Made by a program: the position numbers and the translations under genes | Shown: positions 7,447-17,551 of the stretch, in pieces | How the letters are laid out: each line of letters opens with the position of its first letter | Numbering within the stretch: position 1 is the first letter of the stretch | Source: Ignavibacteria bacterium | Lineage (GTDB): Bacteria > Bacteroidota > Ignavibacteria > Tepidaquicellales > Tepidaquicellaceae | NCBI GenBank assembly: GCA_016788375.1 | Contig: JAEUSI010000002.1 | Span: forward strand, 1 to 64,000 | DNA: 64,000 nucleotides | Direction of reading: 5' to 3' | The notes under the pieces: generated by a model | Seen by the model: only the letters and a program-made list of their open reading frames with translations | Told to the model about the DNA's origin: nothing | The model's database searches: none

Positions 7447-7465
7447 AAATTTCCGTTGGAAATTT
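7447..7465. repeat. inverted repeat upstream of SRP RNA
   Basis: A perfect 8-base inverted repeat, AAATTTCC and GGAAATTT, with a 3-base loop. It sits between the stop of the LptF/G gene and the 5' end of the SRP RNA. It could be a weak terminator for the permease gene or an element in the SRP RNA promoter. Confidence 0.4.
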
Positions 7466-7499
7466 TATCAGAAGTAAATTTTATTCACTGTCAATATAC

Positions 7500-8855
7500 T
7501 CAAGAAGATTTAAACATTAAATACAAACCAAAACATCCAATGATAATATTTGCAATCCACATTCCTGTAAATGGAGTCAAGATAGTCCTGTCTGCGAGTT
7601 TTTCTCCTCCTATAAGACAAACCCAGTAAAGCAGGAAAAACAAAAGTGACAGTCCGGCAGCTATTCCGAATCCTCCTTTTTTAACCCTGTATCCGAGCGG
7701 TGCGCCGACAAGAGCAAATACCACACATGCAAATGGAATTGAATATTTTTTATAAATCTCAACATCATATGAATCAATCTGACGGGAAATTCGTCCTGAT
7801 TCGGCAATTACATTTCTATATTCGGTCTTCTTGTTCATAAAAAGCTTGATAAGATTATTCAGAGTATCACTGTAGCCGATTATTTTTGGCTGATTTAATT
7901 TATTGACTGAAGAAGTTTCATCAGAAATGTCCGCTGCATTCCCAAAAGTAAATACGGTATCTTTAAAATTTAATTTGCTGAGCTTAATCAGATCCTTTTT
8001 CAGCGCTTCGGTAAATCTGTCAGCAAGTCCCGCCTGCATTGACTTCAGGCTGTCAACAACTTCTTTCATTGCATCCGCAGACAATTCCCGCTCTCCCCTT
8101 GTAAAAGTATTTTCGTTTGAACTCTGAAACCCGAATCCTTCCGAATCAAAGACAAGTCTGTGTTTTTCAAATTTTATTTTTCTGTAAGGGCTGTTTATGT
8201 CCTGTGTGCTCAGCTGATGAATTTCCCCGTCAGTTAAATTCATTATTACTTTTTTAAAGTCTGAAGAGAAACTTATATCTCCTTTTTTTGCAGTAAGCAG
8301 ATTTTTATTCTGAGGATCAGAGTACATATAAATATAAATATTTTCAATATTGTTGCTGTTAGGAAAAGTCTTTTTTACCAGAATCTGCACACCGTTCAGA
8401 TCATCAGAAAACTTTCCAGGCTCGATAATAAATGTCGGTTTGGTTTTGGAAATGTCATAAAGCAATACACGTGCTTTATGATTGGCTTCAGGAAGCACAT
8501 CATTGTTAAATCTAATCATAAGGTAAAACATAATAACGGAAAACAGCAACAGCGGTATCATAAGCCGCATAAGGCTGATTCCGCCGGCTTTCATTATTGT
8601 AATTTCATTGCCGGACGACATTGTTCCGAATGTCATCAATGAGGCGACGAGCACAGCCATTGGAACTGCAAGCGTAAGCATCCATGCCAGATTGAGGGAA
8701 ATCAGCTGAATGATAACCCACACACTCAAACCTTTACCGACAAACTGATCCAGTGATTTTATCAGAAACTGAAATAAAAATATGAAAATAACCGTTGATA
8801 ATGCAAAAACAAACGGTCCGATCAGAGATCTGAATATGTATCTGTCTATAAGCAA
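7500..8855 (-). CDS. LptF/LptG-family (YjgP/YjgQ) permease
   Basis: A 451-residue protein with the family layout: three membrane helices in the first 125 residues (MLIDRYIFRSLIGPFVFAL..., then two more), a large periplasmic beta-jellyroll region from about 130 to 350, and three C-terminal helices. It is a transmembrane part of the LptB2FG ABC machine that extracts lipopolysaccharide from the inner membrane. Only one LptF/G gene is in the window, so I cannot tell F from G. Its presence, with kdsC further on, points to a Gram-negative envelope with Kdo-containing LPS. Confidence 0.88.
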   Translation of the reverse strand: MLIDRYIFRSLIGPFVFALSTVIFIFLFQFLIKSLDQFVGKGLSVWVIIQLISLNLAWMLTLAVPMAVLVASLMTFGTMSSGNEITIMKAGGISLMRLMIPLLLFSVIMFYLMIRFNNDVLPEANHKARVLLYDISKTKPTFIIEPGKFSDDLNGVQILVKKTFPNSNNIENIYIYMYSDPQNKNLLTAKKGDISFSSDFKKVIMNLTDGEIHQLSTQDINSPYRKIKFEKHRLVFDSEGFGFQSSNENTFTRGERELSADAMKEVVDSLKSMQAGLADRFTEALKKDLIKLSKLNFKDTVFTFGNAADISDETSSVNKLNQPKIIGYSDTLNNLIKLFMNKKTEYRNVIAESGRISRQIDSYDVEIYKKYSIPFACVVFALVGAPLGYRVKKGGFGIAAGLSLLFFLLYWVCLIGGEKLADRTILTPFTGMWIANIIIGCFGLYLMFKSS

Positions 8856-8885
8856 TTTAATGTATTTGACTTTTTTCCTGCAAAT

Positions 8886-10082
8886 CTATTTTTTTAACAC
8901 ATCAAGCTCTTTTCCTACTTTTATAAAAGCTTTTATGCACTTGTCCAGATCTTCCCGTGAATGGGCGGCTGACAGTTGAACTCTTATTCTTGCCATGCTT
9001 TTTGCAACTACAGGGTAGAAAAATCCTATCACATATATTCCTTCTTCGAGAAGTCTAGCCGCCATGTCCTGCGATAGTTTTGCATCATAAAGCATTATAG
9101 GAACAATCGGATGTATTCCCGGTTTTATGTCAAATCCTGCTCCGGTCATTTTTTCGCGGAAATATTTAGTGTTTGATTCAAGCCTGTCCCTTAATTCCGT
9201 TGTATGACTTAAAATATCAAACACTTTAATTGAAGCTCCGACGATTGCCGGTGCGAGTGAATTTGAAAAGAGATAAGGTCTGCTTCTTTGTCTCAGCATT
9301 TCAATAATCTCCTTTCTTCCGCTTGTAAATCCGCCCATTGCACCTCCGAGCGCTTTTCCGAGAGTTCCCGTGATAATGTCCACTCTTCCTATGACGTCAT
9401 TTACTTCAATCGAACCCCTTCCGGTTTTCCCGAGAAATCCCGTGCAGTGACATTCGTCTGTCATAACCATTGCTTCATATTTATCTGCAAGATCGCATAT
9501 ACCCTTTAAATTTGCAATTACACCGTCCATTGAAAATGCGCCGTCTGTACATATTAATATCTGCACAGCACCGGCAGATCTGGCTTCTTTAAGTTTAGCT
9601 TCAAGATCATTCATGTCATTATTTTCATACCTGTATCTCATTGCTTTGCACAATCTCACTCCGTCAATAATGCTTGCGTGATTCAGCGCATCCGATATTA
9701 TCGCATCTTTTTCACCGAGCAGCGGCTCAAATACACCGCCGTTTGAATCAAAACATGCCGCATAAAGTATCGTATCTTCAGTTCCGAGAAAACTGCTGAT
9801 TTTTTCTTCAAGAGTTTTATGAATTGTCTGAGTCCCGCAGATAAATCTGACCGAAGACATTCCGTATCCCCATTTATCAAGAGTTTCATGCGCAGCTTTT
9901 ATAACATCCGGATGAGATGAAAGTCCGAGATAGTTGTTGGCGCAGAAATTCAGAACTTCCTTTCCGCCGACTAGGATTGAAGCTGCCTGAGGAGTTTCGA
10001 TTATTCTTTCTTTTTTAAACAGTCCCTGTTCCTTTATTGAATCCAGTTCCTTCTGTAATGCCGGTTTGTATTGTGTAAACAT
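8886..10082 (-). CDS. kbl: glycine C-acetyltransferase (2-amino-3-ketobutyrate CoA ligase)
   Basis: A 398-residue PLP enzyme of the alpha-oxoamine synthase family, the same length as E. coli KBL. The PLP lysine is K243 in GTLGKALGG. The aspartate region MTDECHCTG and the N-terminal [14 protein letters not shown] are family signatures. It joins 2-amino-3-ketobutyrate and CoA to give glycine and acetyl-CoA in threonine breakdown. Its usual partner threonine dehydrogenase (tdh) is not adjacent. The closely related serine palmitoyltransferase and BioF are less likely given the KBL-type sequence. Confidence 0.88.
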   Translation of the reverse strand: MFTQYKPALQKELDSIKEQGLFKKERIIETPQAASILVGGKEVLNFCANNYLGLSSHPDVIKAAHETLDKWGYGMSSVRFICGTQTIHKTLEEKISSFLGTEDTILYAACFDSNGGVFEPLLGEKDAIISDALNHASIIDGVRLCKAMRYRYENNDMNDLEAKLKEARSAGAVQILICTDGAFSMDGVIANLKGICDLADKYEAMVMTDECHCTGFLGKTGRGSIEVNDVIGRVDIITGTLGKALGGAMGGFTSGRKEIIEMLRQRSRPYLFSNSLAPAIVGASIKVFDILSHTTELRDRLESNTKYFREKMTGAGFDIKPGIHPIVPIMLYDAKLSQDMAARLLEEGIYVIGFFYPVVAKSMARIRVQLSAAHSREDLDKCIKAFIKVGKELDVLKK

Positions 10083-10279
10083 AATAATTTGAATTTATTT
10101 TTTATTAATTAATATTCCGGATATCTGTTCTTTGTGTTTTGCAGTTAAAATAATGTTTTTTTACGGAGTGTAACAGACAATAAGAAGTCACATAATTTTC
10201 AGGAATATTTCATTTGCCGAATGAAAATGTTAACTTTTTATTAATCTATTAATTAAATATTTTAACGAAAAATTTTCTG

Positions 10280-10918
10280 ATGAATAAAAAGAAGCATGCT
10301 GCAGAAATTGTAAAAAGACTTGAGAGAGAATACCAGGATGCAAGGTGTCATCTTGAATTTAAAAATCCGTTTGAACTTCTGATTTCAACCGTATTAGCGG
10401 CACAATGCACGGATGTCAGAGTTAATATGGTTATGATACCGCTTTATAAAGAAAAATACAAAACTCCCGCGGATGTTCTGAAGGACGGGGAAAGTAAATT
10501 CCGTGAAAACATCAAATCAATAAATTTTTTTAACAACAAGGCAAAATCAGTAATTGCAATTTGTAATTCACTCATAAATAATTTTAACGGCACGGTTCCG
10601 GGTACAATGGAAGAACTTACTTCTCTTGCCGGTGTCGGACGAAAGTCAGCAAGCGTAATTCTGGGAAACTGCTTCGGTAAAAATGACGTCATTATTGTTG
10701 ATACACATTTAAAGCGTGTTTCCGGAAGACTCGGGCTTACTGAAAATGACAGTCCCGATAAGATAGAAGAAGATTTAAAAGCAATAATTCCTGATGATGC
10801 GCAGTTCAGATTTTCAATGAGGATCGGCGAGCACGGCAGGCAGATATGCAAAGCAAAGAAGCCGGACTGCGAAAACTGTTTTATGAATGATATTTGTCCT
10901 TCTGCAGAATTAAAATAA
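10280..10918 (+). CDS. nth: endonuclease III
   Basis: A 212-residue DNA glycosylase/AP lyase of base excision repair. The helix-hairpin-helix LAGVGRKSA carries catalytic K122. D141 lies in IIVDTHLKRVSGRLG. The 4Fe-4S loop is C190-x6-C197-x2-C200-x5-C206 at the C terminus. It removes oxidised pyrimidines. It is divergent from kbl and followed by kdsC after 30 bases. Confidence 0.93.
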   Translation: MNKKKHAAEIVKRLEREYQDARCHLEFKNPFELLISTVLAAQCTDVRVNMVMIPLYKEKYKTPADVLKDGESKFRENIKSINFFNNKAKSVIAICNSLINNFNGTVPGTMEELTSLAGVGRKSASVILGNCFGKNDVIIVDTHLKRVSGRLGLTENDSPDKIEEDLKAIIPDDAQFRFSMRIGEHGRQICKAKKPDCENCFMNDICPSAELK

Positions 10919-10948
10919 TTTTTAAATCTATAACTTTACGGGATTAAT

Positions 10949-11446
10949 TTGAAAAAAACGAAAAAAGATTTGTCAAAAATTAAAGTACTTTTAATGGATC
11001 TTGACGGCTGCCTGACTACCGGTCATGTTATTTACTCGAGTTCCGGGGAAAATATTAAAATGTTCCATACTCATGACGGATTCGGAATCACAAGAGGAAG
11101 GGATCTCGGGCTGATTTTTGCTGTGATAAGCGGAATGAGCTCTGTTACCAACAGAATGAGAACCGATAAACTTAAGATTCATCATTTGTATGAAGACATT
11201 AAAGACAAACTCATACCGTTTGAAGAACTTAAATCGAAATACAAATTAAAAAATGAAAATTTTGCTTACATCGGCGACGATGAATTTGATATACCTCTTT
11301 TAAAAAAAGCGGGATTCTCATGCGCGCCAAAAAGCGCGATCGGTGTCGTAAAAAAACATGTGGATTATGTATGCAAAAAAAACGGAGGCGAAGGAGCTGT
11401 CCGGGAAATAATTGACATGATACTGAAAGCAAAAGGTCTCCTGTAA
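10949..11446 (+). CDS. kdsC: 3-deoxy-D-manno-octulosonate 8-phosphate phosphatase
   Basis: A 165-residue HAD phosphatase without a cap domain, started at TTG. Motif I is LLMDLDGCLT (D17 and D19), motif II is VISGMSS, and motif IV is YIGDDEFDIPLL. Length and the GDDxxD...GxxxAP pattern fit KdsC, which releases phosphate from Kdo-8-P for lipid A core synthesis. The C-terminal half of a NeuA-type sialic synthesis enzyme is a related alternative, but nothing here supports it. Confidence 0.85.
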   Translation: MKKTKKDLSKIKVLLMDLDGCLTTGHVIYSSSGENIKMFHTHDGFGITRGRDLGLIFAVISGMSSVTNRMRTDKLKIHHLYEDIKDKLIPFEELKSKYKLKNENFAYIGDDEFDIPLLKKAGFSCAPKSAIGVVKKHVDYVCKKNGGEGAVREIIDMILKAKGLL

Positions 11447-11479
11447 AGCTGTTCCGGTTTTCCGGATTTAATAACAGCT
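11447..11479 (+). terminator. possible hairpin after kdsC
   Basis: AGCTGTT (11447-11453) and AACAGCT (11473-11479) can pair around an inner CCGG/CCGG stem, immediately after the kdsC stop. There is no T tract, so it is at best a weak terminator or a transcript-end stabiliser. Confidence 0.35.
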
Positions 11480-11666
11480 GGAAAATTCATAATCCGCATA
11501 CAGCTATCTGCAATAATTTTCCGGCGATATTAATATTACCGAACCTGTATAAATGATATACTTCCTTTCACAATGTACTTTCAATTTCCGGTAAAACAGT
11601 TTTGAAGATACAACCGCTTTAAATTCTTCCTGTTTCTTTGAAAAACAAGCTGCTTATGACATACGT

Positions 11667-11684
11667 ATCTCACATATATGAGAT
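11667..11684. promoter_or_regulatory. palindromic operator candidate
   Basis: A perfect inverted repeat ATCTCA-N6-TGAGAT lies 33 bases before the sensor kinase start. A half-copy, TGTGAGAT, recurs at 15491-15498 before the first type IX-exported protein gene. The form suits a dimeric NarL/LuxR-type regulator, and such a regulator is encoded at 14811, so autoregulation is a reasonable guess. Confidence 0.4.
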
Positions 11685-11717
11685 TGTTTTCTACTGATTA
11701 AATATATAATTTTTATT

Positions 11718-14700
11718 ATGAACAAAATACTTTTTTGTGTTTTCCTTTATGTAATAGCCCTGAGTTCGAACGGAAATACATATTCACAGGATAAATATAA
11801 GACAGAGCATATTTCCCTTGAGTACGGAATTGCGAACAATCTCATATACAGTACATATCAGGACAGCAAAGGACTGTTATGGTTCGGCACAATGTTCGGT
11901 CTTGTAAGATATGACGGGTTTGAGTTCAGGACATACAGATATGATCCTCTTGATACAAATACTCTTTCAAACGACGATATTATTTCAATCTTTGAAGATA
12001 AAGACGGAAATCTTTGGACTGGAACATTCAACGGAGGACTGAATAAGTTAGACAGGAAGACAGAAAAATTTACACGTTATTTGTCAGATAATAAAAATAA
12101 CAGTCTGAGCGACAATACAGTCTGGGATATTTTTCAGGACAGCAGAGGAATAATGTGGTTCGGCACAGGAGGAGGAGGATTATGCAGATTTGAAAACGGC
12201 AGTTTTAAATCTTACAGAAAAGATTCACTGAAAGAAGGAAGCATCAGCGGAAATATAATAAGATGCATAGAGGAAGATGAAGAAGGTAATTTATGGATAG
12301 GAACTGCCGGTGAAGGTTTGAATAAATTTAACATAAAAAGTGAAACATTTACTGTTTACAGGAATAATCCGGAAGATCCGAAAAGCATTTACGGAAACAC
12401 AGTAAATTGTATTGTTCCCGATAAAAACGGAGTTATCTGGGCAGGAACAGGAAAGGGGCTTAACAGATTCGACGGTATAAAAAATGAATTTACATTTTAC
12501 GCCGGTGACACTTTAAATTCTTCTTCGTTAAACAGCGGTTACATTTACACAATGGCAAAAGACGGCGAAGATCATCTTCTGATCGGATCTGTTTCAGGAT
12601 TAAAAATATACAACAAGATAAACGGACATACCGAGCATATCAGAATTTATCCGGGAAGAAACATTCCGGAAAATGTAATTTCATTTATAAAAGATAAATC
12701 CGGAATAATTTGGCTGAGTATATATCTTGACGGACTTCATAAGGTTTGTAAAAACGAAGATAAATTCAAAAGTTTTTTTTCAAAGAGTAATGTGAAATGT
12801 ATTTATGAAAGCAGAGACGGAATTCTGTATGCCGGCACTTCAAACGGATTGGAATTAACGGATCAGAGGAAAGTGAATTTCCGGACATATTTGCATGACA
12901 GCAATAATTCAGGCAGTCTGAGCAGCAGCGTGATTAATTCTGTAAGCGAAGACAAAGAAGGAAACATATGGATAGGAACTGACAACGGATTAAACAAATT
13001 TAATCCTGAAACTGAATCATTCAGACGATACTACAGCACACCAGAAAATCCAAATTCGCTCAGCAGCAGTAATATTCTGAAAATTTTAACAGACAGGAAG
13101 GGGATTCTGTGGATAGGAACGGATAAAGGACTCGATAAGATTGATAAAGATTTTGAAAAAGTAACACATTACAGAAATTCTGAAAATGACATAAACAGCC
13201 TGAGTGAAAACACAATATTATCTCTTTATGAAGACAGTGACAGTAACATATGGGCCGGAACATACAAAGGATTAAACCGGCTGGACAGAAATACCGGAAA
13301 GTTTACCCGCTTTGTTCAGAATCCCAAAGAACCGGGATCAATCAGCAATAATTATGTATTCTCTTTTTGCGAAGACAGTTTCGGAAATTTCTGGACGGGA
13401 ACAGGCGGCGGTCTGAATGTATTCGATAAAAAGAGCGGTTCTTTTTTTCATTACAGCGAGAAAGACGGACTTCCAAACGGTGTAATCAACGGAATAGAAG
13501 AAGACGGATCGGGAAATCTGTGGATAAGCACGATGAAAGGTGTTTCGAAATTTAACATAAAATCCCGGACATTCAGAAATTATGATATTGATGACGGACT
13601 TCAGAGCAACATGTTTAATCCGGGAGCATATTTCAAATCGGCAAATGGCGAAATTTATTTCGGAAGTGTCAGCGGAATGAATTCAATTTTTCCTCCGGTT
13701 ACAGAAGAAAGGAATTATATCCCTGAAGTAATGCTTGTTTCAATGACAATTCCGGACGGAAATAAAAAATCAGAACAGGATATTTCATTTGTCAGCAGAA
13801 AAGAATTAAACTATACCGAGAATAACTTAGGATTTAAATTTGCTTCAACTGATTATTACAATCCGGTAAAAAACCGGTTCGCATATAAACTAGAAGGATT
13901 CGACAGAGACTGGATATTTTCAGGCAGGGATAATACGGCATATTACAGTAATCTTGATCCGGGAAACTATTTTTTTAAAGTAAAAACAGTAAATCCGGAG
14001 GGAGTCTGGAGCGTAAATGAAGCGGTTTTGACTCTGATAATAAACCCTCCGTTCTGGAAAACACTATGGTTCTATGTTCTGATATCAGTAATTATAATTT
14101 CGGGATTAGTCTTTATTCACAAATACAGAATCAGGAAGGAATTGAGAAATGCCGCAGAGATAGAAAAAATAAAGGAATTTGAGAGAGAAAAAATGCGCGA
14201 GCAGGCATCAAGAGATTATCATGACGAACTTGGTCATAAGCTTACCAGAATTTCCCTATACAGCAGAAGAATAAACAGAAAACTGCGTCCGGCAGCTAAC
14301 GGACTCACTGAAGATTTAAACAGTATTGTTGAGACTTCCAACAGTCTTCAGAGAGGTGCAAAGGATCTCATTTGGGCATTAAATCCGAAAGAAGACACAC
14401 TTTACGATTTTGCCGTACGTTTGAAGGATTTCGGAAACGAACTGTTTGAAAACACAGGCATTAAATTTAATTTCAGCGGTCCCGAAAGCGGGTTCAGAAA
14501 TGTCATACTGTCAATGAACAGCAAAAGACATCTGATTTATATATTTAAGGAAGGAATGAACAACATTCTGAAATACGCCTGCTGCAGTGAAGTGAATCTG
14601 AGATTTTCAATGTACGGCGGGGATCTTGAAATACTTCTTGAAGATAACGGAAACGGATTTGACATTAACAACTGTCCCAAAGGATACGGTTTAAAGAATA

Positions 14701-14810
14701 TTTTTTCCAGATCGGCACAGATAAACATTAATGTTAATATTTCTTCATCGGAAAACAAAGGGACAAGAATTACATTAAAGACAACTGTTTCAAATTTAGT
14801 TACTGCATAA
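11718..14810 (+). CDS. two-propeller (Reg_prop/Y_Y_Y) sensor histidine kinase
   Basis: A 1030-residue membrane kinase. A signal peptide (to about residue 24) is followed by fourteen short repeats of the type (L/I)W(I/F)GT..GL, spread over residues 40-650, enough for two seven-bladed Reg_prop propellers. A Y_Y_Y domain follows (NRFAYKLEGFDRDW...), then one membrane helix (about 778-797). The HisKA_3-type dimerisation domain has H835 in DYHDELGHKL, and the HATPase carries DNGNGFDI and GYGLKNI. This resembles the sensing half of Bacteroides hybrid two-component systems for polysaccharides, but the receiver and DNA-binding parts are a separate protein, encoded immediately downstream without a gap. 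Confidence 0.88.
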   Translation: MNKILFCVFLYVIALSSNGNTYSQDKYKTEHISLEYGIANNLIYSTYQDSKGLLWFGTMFGLVRYDGFEFRTYRYDPLDTNTLSNDDIISIFEDKDGNLWTGTFNGGLNKLDRKTEKFTRYLSDNKNNSLSDNTVWDIFQDSRGIMWFGTGGGGLCRFENGSFKSYRKDSLKEGSISGNIIRCIEEDEEGNLWIGTAGEGLNKFNIKSETFTVYRNNPEDPKSIYGNTVNCIVPDKNGVIWAGTGKGLNRFDGIKNEFTFYAGDTLNSSSLNSGYIYTMAKDGEDHLLIGSVSGLKIYNKINGHTEHIRIYPGRNIPENVISFIKDKSGIIWLSIYLDGLHKVCKNEDKFKSFFSKSNVKCIYESRDGILYAGTSNGLELTDQRKVNFRTYLHDSNNSGSLSSSVINSVSEDKEGNIWIGTDNGLNKFNPETESFRRYYSTPENPNSLSSSNILKILTDRKGILWIGTDKGLDKIDKDFEKVTHYRNSENDINSLSENTILSLYEDSDSNIWAGTYKGLNRLDRNTGKFTRFVQNPKEPGSISNNYVFSFCEDSFGNFWTGTGGGLNVFDKKSGSFFHYSEKDGLPNGVINGIEEDGSGNLWISTMKGVSKFNIKSRTFRNYDIDDGLQSNMFNPGAYFKSANGEIYFGSVSGMNSIFPPVTEERNYIPEVMLVSMTIPDGNKKSEQDISFVSRKELNYTENNLGFKFASTDYYNPVKNRFAYKLEGFDRDWIFSGRDNTAYYSNLDPGNYFFKVKTVNPEGVWSVNEAVLTLIINPPFWKTLWFYVLISVIIISGLVFIHKYRIRKELRNAAEIEKIKEFEREKMREQASRDYHDELGHKLTRISLYSRRINRKLRPAANGLTEDLNSIVETSNSLQRGAKDLIWALNPKEDTLYDFAVRLKDFGNELFENTGIKFNFSGPESGFRNVILSMNSKRHLIYIFKEGMNNILKYACCSEVNLRFSMYGGDLEILLEDNGNGFDINNCPKGYGLKNIFSRSAQININVNISSSENKGTRITLKTTVSNLVTA

Positions 14811-15428
14811 ATGATTAAAGTATCCGTAATTGAAGATGACAGGCTTATAAGGGAATCACTCAGAGATTTTATCAGTGAATCTGAAGGATTTGAACTCAAA
14901 GGCAATTATGAAAACTGTGAAAATGCGATCAAGGATATTGTTCTGAACCGGCCTGATGTTATACTTATGGATATTCAGCTTCCCGGAATGTCGGGAATCG
15001 AAGGAGTAAAAATAATAAAGGATAAATATCCCGGAATTGACATTATAATGCTGACGGTACATGAGGATTTATCGATGGTTTTTCAGGCACTTACAGCAGG
15101 TGCATGCGGATATCTGGACAAAAGCGCTTCCGAAGAAAAAATTCTTGATTCGGTAAAGGAAATTTATGAAGGAGGTGCGCCGATGTCTTATAAAATTGCA
15201 AAACTTGTAGTATCATCATTCCAGAAAAAAACCGAAACAGAACTGACACAAAGGGAATTTGACGTACTGGATTTACTCTGCAAAGGTCATTCATACAAGG
15301 AAATTGCCTACCTGCTTTTTATTACTGTCGGAACTGTCCGGCATCACATTAAAAATATTTATTACAAGCTTCATGTTCATTCAAAATCCGAAGCAGTTGC
15401 TAAAGCGCTTAAAGAAAGAATTGTCTGA
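14811..15428 (+). CDS. NarL/FixJ (LuxR-type) response regulator
   Basis: A 205-residue regulator starting on the base after the kinase stop, so translation is probably coupled. The receiver has acidic pair D9-D10, phosphoacceptor D54 in VILMDIQLPGM, and K118 in YLDKSASE. The LuxR HTH is at about 140-200 (LTQREFDVLDLLCKGHSYKE, TVGTVRHHIKNIYYKL). It pairs with the HisKA_3 kinase, the usual partnership for this regulator class. Likely targets are the surface-protein genes that follow. Confidence 0.9.
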   Translation: MIKVSVIEDDRLIRESLRDFISESEGFELKGNYENCENAIKDIVLNRPDVILMDIQLPGMSGIEGVKIIKDKYPGIDIIMLTVHEDLSMVFQALTAGACGYLDKSASEEKILDSVKEIYEGGAPMSYKIAKLVVSSFQKKTETELTQREFDVLDLLCKGHSYKEIAYLLFITVGTVRHHIKNIYYKLHVHSKSEAVAKALKERIV

Positions 15429-15552
15429 ACTTCATACAGCCTTAATCCGGGAAACTAATTTCTCCTGTTTACATTACAAAACCATATACTTGTGAGATGT
15501 TAAATGAAATAATACTCATGTATTTTGCAGTAAATTAAAATAAGGAGTAATT

Positions 15553-17373
15553 ATGAATTCATTTAAATCCATTTCTTCACAGGTCTTATCAATACTTATT
15601 ACATTCTTCATTTCATTCGCAGGAGCGGTGACAGCAAGCGGACAGAACTTTATAAAAATAACAGATACAAATAACCCGATTGTAACAGATTTCCTTTCGG
15701 GAGGATACTTTGGTACAAGCTGGATAGACATAGACAATGACAGAAAGCTTGATCTGTTTGTTAACAGGAAAGCAGTTTACAAAAATCTCGGAGGCGGTAA
15801 TTTTACTGTGCTTGAGACAGCTATGGGTAATCAGTTGCCGAATCTGGGTAATTCCTGGTCTGATTACAATAACGACGGGTTTATTGACTGCTTTGTAGTT
15901 TCAACAGGAGGACCTTATTCGTTTCTTTACAGGAATGAAGGCGGCGGAATTATGACCAAAATCAACACCGGGGAAATAGGAGATTCTAATTACAATACAG
16001 GCTGGGGCTGTGCATGGGCTGATTATGATAATGACGGGAACAATGATCTCCTGATTGTAGCGGCAAATGCATTCGGAGTGGTAAATCATTCCAACAGGCT
16101 TTATCATAACAACGGCAAAGGTTCATTCAGCAGAGTCAATATGCCGGGTCTGACGGATACGCTTGCGCCGTTCACAGTTGCAACATGGACTGATTATGAT
16201 CAGGACGGCGATATGGACATATTTATAGGTACCGGTCCGGGAGGAAGTGTATCACGGGACTATCTTTACAGGAATATGCTTACTGAAACCGGAACAGCAA
16301 ATATTGTCAGACTGAATCTGTCACCCTTAAGCACTGACCTGCATGACGGACAGGTTTGGAATCTGATTGACTATGATAATGATACGGATCTTGATGCATT
16401 TATCACAAATTATTCGGGGGTTCCGAATATGCTTTACAGGAACAACAACGGAATTTATGAAAGAATGACATCAGATCAGGCAGGCAGTATTGTATCCGAT
16501 CCCGGTAACTATCTCACAAACCTGTGGGGAGATTTTGACAATGACGGAGATCTTGACTGTTTTGTAACAAGAGACTTGAATCAACAGTGCAGGTATTACG
16601 ACAATAACGGCAACGGTTCGTTTACAAGAAAAGACAGTCTTGCAATGGTACTTAATCAGGGAACAAATTTCGGCGCTACTGCCGGTGACTATGACAATAA
16701 CGGCACTCTTGATCTTTTTGTTACAGGTACAACTGCTTCAAAAGGTCTTTACAGAAATGATTTAAACAACGGGAACAAATGGATTAATATCAGGTGCACA
16801 GGCGGGGCTCCGGTCAGCGGGATGTCAAACAAATCGGCTATCGGCACTAAGGTAAAAGTAAAAGCAGTTATAAACGGTATTCCTGTATGGCAGTACAGAG
16901 AAGTGCTGGCGCAGAATTCATTCAACTCCATGAATATGCTTAATGTGCACTTCGGATTGGGAAATGCTTCTGTGATAGATTCGCTTGTAATAATCTGGCC
17001 CCGAGGGCTTCGGGAAGCATTTACTAATGTGCAGCCTAATGCTTTTTATGATGCAAATGAAGGAGGAGGAATTGTTTCAGGAATATCAGAAGGTTCAAAC
17101 ATCATTCCCGGTGAATTCCGGCTATATCAGAATTATCCTAATCCGTTCAATCCTACAACTACAATCGGCTATGAATTAAAATCCAACAGTTATGTTTCAC
17201 TTTCTGTTTATAATGTTCTCGGTAAAAAAGTAGCCGAGCTTGTTAACAGCAAACAAAGCGGAGGAAAGTATGAAGTGGAATTCGAATCTGGAAATTTATC
17301 AAGCGGTATATATATATACAAACTTTCGGCGGGTAATTATTCAGAATCAAGAAGAATGATGCTTATAAAATAA
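15553..17373 (+). CDS. FG-GAP/ASPIC-domain secreted protein, type IX sorting tail
   Basis: A 606-residue exported protein with AAGGAG at 15542-15547 before the ATG and a signal peptide ending near residue 30. Seven calcium-type FG-GAP/VCBS loops are seen (DIDNDRKLD, DYNNDGFID, DYDNDGNND, DYDQDGDMD, DYDNDTDLD, DFDNDGDLD, DYDNNGTLD), which fits a seven-bladed integrin-like propeller. An UnbV/ASPIC domain follows (about 410-490), then a C-terminal Por secretion tail (about 520-606) with YPNPFNP and a closing MMLIK. It is probably surface-attached or released by the type IX system. Its ligand is unknown. Confidence 0.85.
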   Translation: MNSFKSISSQVLSILITFFISFAGAVTASGQNFIKITDTNNPIVTDFLSGGYFGTSWIDIDNDRKLDLFVNRKAVYKNLGGGNFTVLETAMGNQLPNLGNSWSDYNNDGFIDCFVVSTGGPYSFLYRNEGGGIMTKINTGEIGDSNYNTGWGCAWADYDNDGNNDLLIVAANAFGVVNHSNRLYHNNGKGSFSRVNMPGLTDTLAPFTVATWTDYDQDGDMDIFIGTGPGGSVSRDYLYRNMLTETGTANIVRLNLSPLSTDLHDGQVWNLIDYDNDTDLDAFITNYSGVPNMLYRNNNGIYERMTSDQAGSIVSDPGNYLTNLWGDFDNDGDLDCFVTRDLNQQCRYYDNNGNGSFTRKDSLAMVLNQGTNFGATAGDYDNNGTLDLFVTGTTASKGLYRNDLNNGNKWINIRCTGGAPVSGMSNKSAIGTKVKVKAVINGIPVWQYREVLAQNSFNSMNMLNVHFGLGNASVIDSLVIIWPRGLREAFTNVQPNAFYDANEGGGIVSGISEGSNIIPGEFRLYQNYPNPFNPTTTIGYELKSNSYVSLSVYNVLGKKVAELVNSKQSGGKYEVEFESGNLSSGIYIYKLSAGNYSESRRMMLIK

Positions 17374-17409
17374 TTATAGTAATTGATATTGCCTCAGCAG
17401 TTAATCTCA

Positions 17410-17440
17410 AAACCGGAAAGAATCAACTCCGGTTTTTTTT
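17410..17440 (+). terminator. intrinsic terminator
   Basis: AAACCGGA (17410-17417) pairs with TCCGGTTT (17428-17435), followed by a run of Ts to 17440. It is downstream of the FG-GAP protein gene. Confidence 0.85.
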
Positions 17441-17551
17441 ATTTGATTTTCACAAACTGCAATTAATGCTCTTTGATAAAATGCATCAGTGTTCTTACTT
17501 TTGCTCCGGAAATTAATTAAACCTGTTCATTCAGGAAAGGAGCAGATTAAA

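Noticed and set aside
10444-10851. 135-codon open frame antisense to nth
   Set aside because: It overlaps the conserved glycosylase fold and reads as a shadow of nth codons.
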